64,000 nucleotides of DNA. Origin: Ostrinia nubilalis. Its lineage: Eukaryota; Arthropoda; Insecta; Lepidoptera; Crambidae. The notes beneath the pieces are model-generated. The model ran no database searches. It was not told where the DNA came from and worked only from the letters and a program-made list of their open reading frames with translations. This document shows, one piece after another, positions 56,477 to 64,000 of the stretch (its first letter is position 1; the number at the start of each line of letters is the position of its first letter). The DNA is taken from positions 13,918,001 to 13,982,000 of the forward strand of contig NC_087099.1 in assembly GCF_963855985.1 (NCBI RefSeq), in the 5' to 3' direction. The translations under genes and the position numbers were made by a program.

Positions 56477-56919
56477 TTAGAACCATTCTTTGTCAGTCAA
56501 CTGTTAGCAAAAAAAGTTTTATTTATTTTGGACAATCATCGTCGGTACTCCTTTGAAATACACGCCGTGGTACTGGTACTCAACTGAAATTAAAAAAAAA
56601 AACCTAATTTGTGAAGTTCTTTTGTTTTAATCTTCGAATGAATATTGCGTGACCTTCAATATGAATATAGGGTAATATTTACTTGTGCACCATATCTCTA
56701 TCCAAAGTACATTTTGTACAAACCTTTAAATGGAACATCAATCCACCACCTAACCCTTTAAATATAATACGAAAATATTATTTTAGGACCTATACTCGTG
56801 TTCTTACACTAAAGGTCTACGACGAAAGTATACCAACTTTTTACACGCATTTTGGTAAAGAAAGCATAGTTTTAATAATGTCCAAATTGTGAGTTAAACC
56901 TTAGTTAAAGTTTGTAACT

Positions 56920-57066
56920 AACGCCCGTATTCACAAACATCACTATGAGGTCTCACAGTGCGCGTGGACGCATAGGGTGACACACGAACCAATCACAGGG
57001 CTCTATTCAACGCTGTGCGTTCAATTTACTGCTTCACTCAAGTAAGCATCGTTTGTGAATTACGTG
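56920..57066. mobile_element. Short TIR element, about 140 bp
   Basis: gtattcacaaacatc at the left faces gatgcttac-type text ending atcgtttgtgaattacg at the right; the inverted repeat is about 18 bp with mismatches. The interior is GC-rich (cacagtgcgcgtggacgcat). Target duplication unclear. Confidence 0.5.
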
Positions 57067-58414
57067 CGTTAAAATGTTACTCTTGTAATTCTGACGTATC
57101 AAGCGATCGGTTTCGTATTACAACACCCAAACATGAATTTTATTACAATATATTTAAGCTGGCAATTTTCTATTTAAACTAATAATATATAATATACCTT
57201 TATGAATGCCGTCCGTCTTTATGTAACTTATTTGACAAAGACCTCCTCCAACTGCCGCCATTTCACTCTAAACGTGTCTCTATATTTAAAACCAGGATGT
57301 ATTAAATTGATATTACTTGAAATAACACATCAATGTACGTATTTAACTATCCTTAACAATTAAAAACTTGCGTAGGTATGTAAAATTGCTTAAAATCCCA
57401 CAAGACTCTACCATCTCTACTTAGGGACCTTTTGAAGTACATAATCTACTTACATCCCAATGTAAATGTACCTGTATTAAGTGATCCTATTGAAATATTT
57501 AGGCATTTTCCAAATATTCTGCCCAACTTGTAATACCGGCTTGTAATTTTCAAATTGAAATTATATTATAACAAACAAGTTACTAGTTCTAAAATAATAC
57601 ACTAAAATTGGTCATACCTTAAATAATATTTGTTTTCTTACTTTAGTAAGCAACCAGTAAGTACTCATTCAAGTAATGGATTGGATGACCCATGTCAATA
57701 TTATATTGTCGTAAGTACGACAAGACCAAATCTTATTTTAGACAGAAGTAAGACATTTTGTACTATTCGTTTATGAAAACATTAATACTTTTATTAAGCT
57801 AAAATAGTTAGGTATTGTATTTAGCTTTTTCTTGCATCATTATATTCCTAATTAGGAAAGATAATTTCATATAAAAAACTGGAGAATCATACGTTTTAGC
57901 TGTTGTAATTGGTGCCATAGCATTCGTTCAAAATAAATCTAAAATGTTATGTACATGCCTTATAGAAAACTTACTATATACTACTAACTAGTCAATAAAT
58001 AAAATTTCAACGTCACATAAAGAAAAAGAACTAAGTAGGCAATTAAAACGGATTTTTAAACTACCTACGCATGCTTAAGTGTACTTCAAAATGTCCAAGT
58101 TAAAAGCTTATCACAATAAATACCAACTTCCCATGGAAGTTTCTTGGTTTGTGCAGTTTTAATCGCGGGCGCATCTTGACAGAAAAATGAATAAAAGATT
58201 ATAATCGCTACAATGTTCTAAAGAGGTATGAGGTATGAGCGGGGGCGGGGAAAGAAAGTTTATCGGATAGTTAGTAGGAAAACAAAATAAATTCAGTCGT
58301 ATTATCAGTTTTAAAATGCTGAAATAGACATTTAGTGACTAAGTTTTTTGCTTAACTCCTTCTTAACACTGACATAATAATATGTAGATTGTTACTGGTC
58401 TCCAACATCAATGA
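57067..58414. other. No feature recognised
   Basis: AT-rich, no open frame or recognised repeat. Confidence 0.4.
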
Positions 58415-58480
58415 CAAAATCAAATCAAAACGCTTTTTATTCAGACTAAATACGATTACATAGGTCCATTAGTTAGTATT
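58415..58480 (-). repeat. LINE 3' tail fragment
   Basis: aaatcaaatcaaaacgcttt followed by ttattcagac is the reverse complement of a common lepidopteran non-LTR 3' end. Confidence 0.45.
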
Positions 58481-58639
58481 TAAAAATATTATCAGCATTT
58501 GCCTGATTTGTGACCAGTGTACACGACTAAAGAATAGGCCAACATACAGGAAGAAGGGCAGAATTAAAGATACAGAAGATAAAATGTTATCCAATTATTT
58601 TATCGACAAACGATAAGCTCATACCTACATTTGTCGTTT

Positions 58640-58815
58640 CATCATCATCATCATCATCATTTCAGCCATAGGACGTCCACTGCTGAACATAGGCCTCCCC
58701 CAATGCTTTCTGTGTCCAGCGCTTCCCTGATACCTTTATGATGTCGTCGGTCCACCTTGTGGGTGGACGTCCCACGCTGCGTTTTCCGGTACGCCGTCGT
58801 GTTATTGTCGTCTAA
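58640..58815 (-). repeat. RTE-type LINE 3' end with catcat tail
   Basis: A (cat)n run is followed by ttcagccataggacgtccac and ctgaacataggcctccccca, then a decayed body (gtcggtccaccttgtgggtg). A short plus-strand tail of the same family is at 59360-59405. Confidence 0.65.
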
Positions 58816-60870
58816 TTGATAAATATTCTATCCCGGCTGAACCCTCAGATCTTCCAACTTGACCCAAGCCCAAGAGAAGCATTTATCCCCACAATGCGTC
58901 GGCATGTCGTCCGCTGTGACAGCACCCTGTGATGTGAATGGAGTTACTCGCAACCTGCGTGAACACAAAGGGAGCGAACTAGTACTTGAGAGCAAGAGCA
59001 AAAATGCGCGGCTGAAAGTATGCGAGCTTTTAGCGTGACGGGTGATAGTTACGTGTTACTTAGTGTTCCTGGCTAGTTTAGGGTTTGATTCTGAAGAACA
59101 TAATGTCCTAAAACTTACATGAAGTAAAAACTAAAGACTCCTCTGCTCGAATACCGCGTGCAGCGGAGTTCTGTATTGGCTGAAATAAAGAATTGAAAAT
59201 TCTATTAAAAAAAATGCAACACAATTATTGGCATTGAAGATAATGTTTTACCAAAAACCTAAATTATGTATTTTTTTCTTATTAAGATAAGTAGGTATTA
59301 AAACTTAAAAATTATGAAGATGAAAAGGTATGATTAAAACTGAACTAAGGTAATCATTGTGGGAGGCCTATGTTCAGCAGTGGACGTGGCTGAAATGATG
59401 ATGATTAAAATTGAATTTACATTCTTTGCTTAATCGTCTCAAGGAACTTTGTTATTACCTACGTATTAAATCAGTTCTGGCAACTAAACTGCATTAATTA
59501 CTGATTTAATTGTCCAGATTACAGGACAGTCAATCAGCTTCGACCTTGATCTTCAATTAGGACAGATTTAAAGCTCTGTCATTAAGGACAGCGATTGAGG
59601 AAGTCTCTATACAGAAGAAACATTAAACGTAAAGTTTCCATTTTAACTAAACTTTGTAACAATAAAAGAAATTAGTGATTAGAAATTCAATATTTTTTTA
59701 ACTATTTGTCTGTTACCACCTTTTTAATACACATTAATTTTGCTTCAAAGATACGCTTTTTTTAGTAAAGAGCTGTTAACAGTAATACATATAATAATTA
59801 TTCTTGATTTTGACTAATTTGAGTATTGTTGATGTTGAATAGTCTTTTAATTCAAGGCACTTACAGGGCAAATGCATTTTATTTAACATCATGTGTAAAT
59901 GCAGTCAAATACCTGCTTTATGCTGTAAGGATGTCCTTGCATCAAATATGTATTTTTTCTTTCTTTAAAAAAGAAAGAGTTTTACAAACATCCCACAGAT
60001 CTTTTCCTCTGGTATAATTCCATAAGTCAGTCCCCATAATCTGGATTAAACCGGAAGTAGTTTACTTGACCAAGCAGTTCGCATTACAATAATATTATTG
60101 CAAAAGTTCGCCGCAGGGGAGTCGAGAAATCCTGAAGTTTGTTCAGATTTGAACTAATTACCAAGACGCCACAACTGGCTAGCTATTTGTAGAGCTAGTT
60201 TCTAGTTGTGTCTGTGCCTTTTAACATGGAAGACTATTTTTAACGTCGGCTTGATATGTATTCAGGAATCATTCTTTTCTGACAAGTCGTTTGGACTAGA
60301 AACCAACACTGAAAGTCCTCTCTTACTAAAATGACTCCACTCTAAAACCGAGATAATACACGTACAAAAATATGTACAAAATAAGTGAAGTAGGTACCTA
60401 CTTAAAACTTTTTTGTAGAATAACCGCTATGAAACCGATAATATTTGCAGAATTATCAAAACAATAATAAACACACAAATAACAACATTAAAATTAAACG
60501 AAAAGCTGTTCCAAATCTTAAAAATGTTAAATTATCTTTCACAAACGTAAAATTTCCAACAACAATATTTACATTCGTGTAAATAAATAATACCTGGGAT
60601 ACGTCTTATTAATTATTAATGCAAATGGAAATAATAAACATCGTGAGTTTGTAACGGATGTTATTTTGCATAAACAACCTAATCAAGATTCTGTTTCTAT
60701 TATTACTATCTGCTATAGTTTATTTTAGTAACCTGTGAACATTGTATTAATTATAAAGCTAGTATAATTCCGAGTATAACTTGAGAATAATCTAATTATT
60801 ACTCAATAGCTTTAGCTTAGGGCTTTGCCCGTGTGAAATTCATTTTGTCAAAGAAAGGCCTATTTGCTTA
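58816..60870. other. Mostly featureless AT-rich DNA
   Basis: Only the 59360-59405 RTE tail is recognised. Several 60-codon frames are unsupported. Confidence 0.4.
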
Positions 60871-60874
60871 ATTA

Positions 60875-62306
60875 GTCCAGTAGAATTAGCTTTTAAATCG
60901 GAAATAATTCCTACAAAAGATTTTATTGTTTTAATGGCTTCATTGGTTGCCCATTAAGACTCTCCTAAGTTTTCGACTTCGACGGAGTTGTGCTTAAGTG
61001 GTGGGGGCCCCCGAAAGAGGCATTTTTTCGGTTTTCCGGTTATACCGCGTAAAGGACTTACCCTATCAAAAAGTGATCTTCATGACGGTTAAAGGGCACT
61101 TAATCCTGCATTGAATAAGATCAAATTCATATGTTTTGGACAAACCGTTCTCGAGCTAATGTTCGGCAAAGTAGAAAATATACGAATAATTAATGACCCT
61201 CTCTACGTCCAATGGTTTGTTACCCACAGGCTTCCAAGTCTTGAAAAGGGCCACCTCAACCAGTGTAACCCTATCAAGGCTTACGAGCTTGATGCGCCTA
61301 TCCTTGTTCGTCCCAGCCGTTCCTTAACTGCGGTTGCTGCACCTCTTCCTGGCACTCACCTAAACGACTCTGTGTTACCTACTGTGGCTGCCCCTCTTCC
61401 TTGTATCCTCCTGCATGACTACGTTGCCTAGCCGTATGCCTGGTCTAAGGTTCGACGCCAAAAATCAACAACAACAAGTTCATATTAAAACGCTGAAGAG
61501 TTTTTTGTTTGTTTGTTTGAACGCGCTAATCTTAAGAATTACTGGTTTGATTGAAATCATTATTTTTGTGTTGAATAGCTCATACATTGAGGAAGGCTAT
61601 AGGATATATACAATCACTCTACGACTAATAGAGGCGAAGCAGTAAAGAAAAATGTTGCAAGCACGGAAAATAGTATTTAAACTATTTTCACGCGTAAAAA
61701 GTTGATTTTGTGGCGTCGAACCTTGGACCAGGCATATAGCTAAGCAATGCAATCGTACAGGAGGGTACAAGGAAGAGAGGCAGCCACATTAGGTAACACA
61801 GAGTCGTTCAGGAGAGTGTCAGGAAGAGGTGCAGCAACCGCAGTTAAGGAACGGCTGGGACGAACAAGGATAAGCGAATCAAACTCGTGAGCCTTGTTAG
61901 GGTTACACTGATTAAGGCGACCCTTTACAAGGCTTGGAAGCATGTGGGTAACAAGCCATTGGACGTGGAGAGGGTCATTAATTATATGTATATTTTCTAC
62001 TTTGCCGAACTTTAGCGCGAGAACGGTTTGTCCAAAACATATGAATTTGGTCTTATTCAATGCAGGATTAAGTGCCCTTTAACCGTCATGAAGACCACTT
62101 TTCGATAGGGTAAGTCCTTTACGCGGTATAACCGGAAAACCGAAAAAACGCCGCTTTCGGGGGCCCCCACCACTTAAGCACAACTCCGTCGAAGTCGAAA
62201 ACTTAGGAGAGACTTAATGGGCAACCAATGAAGCCATTAAAGCAAAAAAATCTTTTGTAGGAATTATTTCCGATTTAATCAATTTTTGTGTTTAATTCTA
62301 CTGGCC
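60875..62306. mobile_element. 1,432-bp foldback element, copy 2
   Basis: Same family as 33812-35245. TA at 60873-60874 and 62307-62308. The tips are swapped relative to copy 1: gtccagtagaattagctttt is on the left here and the aattgat/tttgtgtttaatt tip on the right, while the central loop (about 61450-61720) has the same orientation as in copy 1. Each arm contains an intact 106-codon frame (61111-61431 plus; 61740-62060 minus), but base differences between the arms look unconstrained. Confidence 0.92.
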
Positions 62307-62344
62307 TATAATAGGTACTTATCTATCGCTGTTATTTATCCAAT

Positions 62345-62700
62345 TACTTACTATAGAGTCTATTATGTTATTCTGATGTGTAGACAATAATACTGAAAAT
62401 TTTCAAGAAATCCCTTCAATAGTATTTGCGTGAAAGGGTACGGGACTATTCCCACCTCTCGTTCCCACCGCTGCAACTTCTGTGTACCCAGGATCTACAG
62501 CTTGACTGCCATAAAAACCCAACCAATGAAGGTCAAGTTTGTCCGGGGGAAAGTTAAACTGTCATTGGACCCGCAACGAAATTAATCAGAAGAACATAGG
62601 AGGAGTTCGAAATTAAGGTGAAAGTGCGTGAAAGGGTAAATAACATCCATGCTCACGAAATTTCACTTTGAAATATTAGTAGGAAATCAGATTTTAAAGA
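62345..62700 (-). repeat. LEP1-like fragment split by a LINE scrap
   Basis: ttatgttattctgatgtgta and aaatcccttcaatagtattt match the interior of the copy at 39915-40120; the element continues after the insertion at 62441-62624. Confidence 0.55.
62441..62624 (-). mobile_element. R1-clade LINE 3' scrap, 184 bp, 14-bp duplication
   Basis: Matches the final 175 bp of the element at 24527-26393 in reverse. TGCGTGAAAGGGTA flanks both sides (62427-62440 and 62625-62638), a 14-bp target duplication. There is no added homopolymer tail in this copy. Confidence 0.85.
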
Positions 62701-63177
62701 CAACGAACAGTTGGCTGCATATCAGACTATACATTTTCATTGCACAATCAACTCTATTACGAACACTTAAGATACCATAGTGTAGAGATTGACGTGCCAA
62801 CGTACTAGAATAAAGGTGACTGCCAAACGGAGTGGACGATAAGCAGCCATCAATCGTCATTTGTCAATTTGACCACCAACGCCGGATAATGCGGTCCCCA
62901 GTCTAGTGAAGTAAGACAAATTATCTTTTGACGTCGTAAAATACAATAGATACGAGTAAATGATATCCGCCAATAGGTTAAAAGAATATAATTTTACTAA
63001 CAAAACATATCAAAGGGTTTAAACTCATCAAAACGGACTGATGTACGAATTTGTGCTAACAGCTGATTTTCGTTCGTCGTCCAGTTGCGTTGCAGTTAAA
63101 AATATTTAGCGCAATCGGGGCGCAGCACCAACGTCAGGTTACTGTTGCCTCATAAAAAGCAGTTGATTAAAAAAACT
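62701..63177. other. No feature recognised
   Basis: Intron sequence of the proposed signal-peptide gene; nothing identified. Confidence 0.35.
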
Positions 63178-63412
63178 AACTGTGCCCGCGAATTCGTACG
63201 CGTGAAAACCCGTTATCGCAACATTTTTCATTGTTGCTCTGCATCTATTAGTAGTGTGATTGTATATAGCCTATAGCCTTCCTCGATAAATGGGCTATCT
63301 GACACTGAAAGAATTTTTCAAATCGGACCGGTAGTTCCTGAGATTAGCGCGTTCAAGTAAACAAACAAACAAACTCTTCAGCTTTATAATATTAGTAATA
63401 TTAGTATAGATA
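63178..63412 (-). repeat. LEP1-like element
   Basis: Starts actgtgcccgcgaattcgta then cgcgtgaaaacccg, includes gattagcgcgttcaagtaaa and ends aatattagtatagat. It ends only 20 bp before the splice acceptor of the signal-peptide exon. Confidence 0.72.
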
Positions 63413-63432
63413 ATCGAGTGTATTTTTTTCAG

Positions 63433-63538
63433 GATCACAACAGCAATATGGACAAGTCGTGGGTATCCAAGAGAAGTTCCGCAGCCACCACACTCCTGGC
63501 CCTGATGCTGATCGTCTGTCTGGTCGAGAGCGCCACAG
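63433..63538 (+). CDS. Signal-peptide exon of a secreted protein or peptide precursor (partial gene)
   Basis: A good acceptor (tgtatttttttcag) ends at 63432. After 15 untranslated bases the ATG at 63448 opens a 30-codon segment with a classic signal peptide: a basic start (MDKSWVSKR), a hydrophobic core (TTLLALMLIVCLV) and small residues before the likely cleavage site (ESA or ESATG). A strong GTAAGG donor follows at 63539, leaving phase 1. High GC at third codon positions contrasts with the flanks. The mature product lies beyond the window. A short leader exon, long first intron and signal-peptide exon are typical of insect neuropeptide and small secreted protein genes, but I cannot name it. 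Confidence 0.75.
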
Positions 63539-63597
63539 GTAAGGCCTCGTTCACACTAACCTACTTTACTGAAAAAAAAACACACGGGAAACTAAGT

Positions 63598-63816
63598 GTA
63601 GGCACACACTAGGCGACACGTGACAGCGACAGTTCGGCGACAAGACGCGACGAAAGGCTGCTATGCCAAGTATAGGCGCACACTAGGCGACAGCGACAGC
63701 TTGGTGCCAAGTGTGCGAAGCTTTGAACAAAATATTATGAAATTGTCGGCCGCAGACTGTGGTCGCGTTTAAGTCGCCAAGCTATCGCTGTGACGTTTTG
63801 CCTAGTGTGCATCTTC
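63598..63816. mobile_element. TIR element next to the signal-peptide exon
   Basis: ggcgcacactaggcgacagc at about 63675 and, in reverse, gcctagtgtgcatc at about 63801 form inverted ends; agcgacagcttgg and ccaagctatcgct extend the match. A partial extra copy of the left end lies at 63598-63650. About 140 bp, non-coding. Confidence 0.7.
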
Positions 63817-64000
63817 ACTAAACTACTTTTCCCTACTAAAAACATTTTTTATAAAGAAACATAAGTTTGGGTTAGGAAAAACACATTTTTTGTTCCTTGA
63901 ACACATCTGCTAGGATTACAAAGCAAGAAATCTTGTTTTGTTGATACAAACAACAGGGATAAGCCTCCAAGTCAACGAAAAAATATCTACCCCTTTAGAA
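63817..64000. other. Intron sequence, nothing recognised
   Basis: Downstream part of the intron that follows the signal-peptide exon. Confidence 0.4.

Overview
This window reads as AT-rich, intron/intergenic DNA from an insect, almost certainly a moth or butterfly (Lepidoptera). The evidence is the repeat content: several fragments of an RTE-clade LINE whose 3' end carries the familiar lepidopteran 'gacgtccactgctggacaaaggcc' type tail, short elements ending in a GC-rich hairpin plus CTAGT (they resemble, from memory, the lepidopteran Helitron-like LEP1 family), CR1/Jockey-type LINE pieces with TTTGA-type 3' tails, tRNA-derived SINEs, and a Mag-like Gypsy element with very short LTRs. No bacterial-style operons, rRNA genes, functional tRNA genes or CRISPR arrays were seen.

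Layout. 1-9.2 kb: short terminal-inverted-repeat elements, a LINE fragment on the minus strand (3.8-4.3 kb) and a second minus-strand LINE reverse transcriptase (5.6-8.07 kb) split by a 1,045-bp foldback element with a TA target duplication. 9.2-13 kb: a full-length 3,782-bp PIF/Harbinger DNA transposon with TAA target duplications, a four-exon DDE nuclease whose catalytic residues and splice sites are all in place, and a Myb/SANT-like accessory gene that appears to have lost a segment. 13.7-15.9 kb: two palindromic MITEs. 16.36-22.92 kb: a 6.56-kb LTR retrotransposon with two apparently identical 528-bp LTRs, a decayed pol and a 1.8-kb hierarchical minisatellite. 24.5-26.4 kb: a 5'-truncated R1-clade LINE with an open reverse transcriptase frame and 14-bp target duplications; two more copies of its 3' end lie at 30.8 and 62.5 kb. 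26.9-33 kb: more MITEs of several superfamilies, including a TTAA-flanked piggyBac-like element. 33.8-35.2 and 60.9-62.3 kb: two copies of a 1.43-kb foldback element whose tips are in opposite orientation although the loops are in the same orientation. 35-48 kb: scattered repeats, a partner copy of the 26.9-kb MITE in inverse orientation at 42.6 kb, and a 177-bp satellite array at 44.4-45.2 kb.

Host gene signal is sparse. The best candidate is a plus-strand gene: a TATA box at 49228, a short probable 5' UTR exon ending in a GTGAGT donor at 49309, and an exon at 63433-63538 that starts translation and encodes a signal peptide (secreted protein or peptide-hormone precursor), leaving the window by a donor at 63539. 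If joined, the roughly 14.1-kb first intron contains, in antisense, an intact 5.2-kb Mag-like Gypsy element (49619-54828; one 1,347-codon gag-pol frame, identical 122-bp LTRs, CTTAG target duplication), plus a SINE, MITEs and the second foldback element. A further isolated candidate exon lies at 48504-48604.

No wholly new biochemical system was found. The most unusual items are the flipped foldback pair, the complete Harbinger with a damaged partner gene, and the young LTR element that carries a minisatellite and a dead pol. All family assignments are by eye; no database or alignment program was available.
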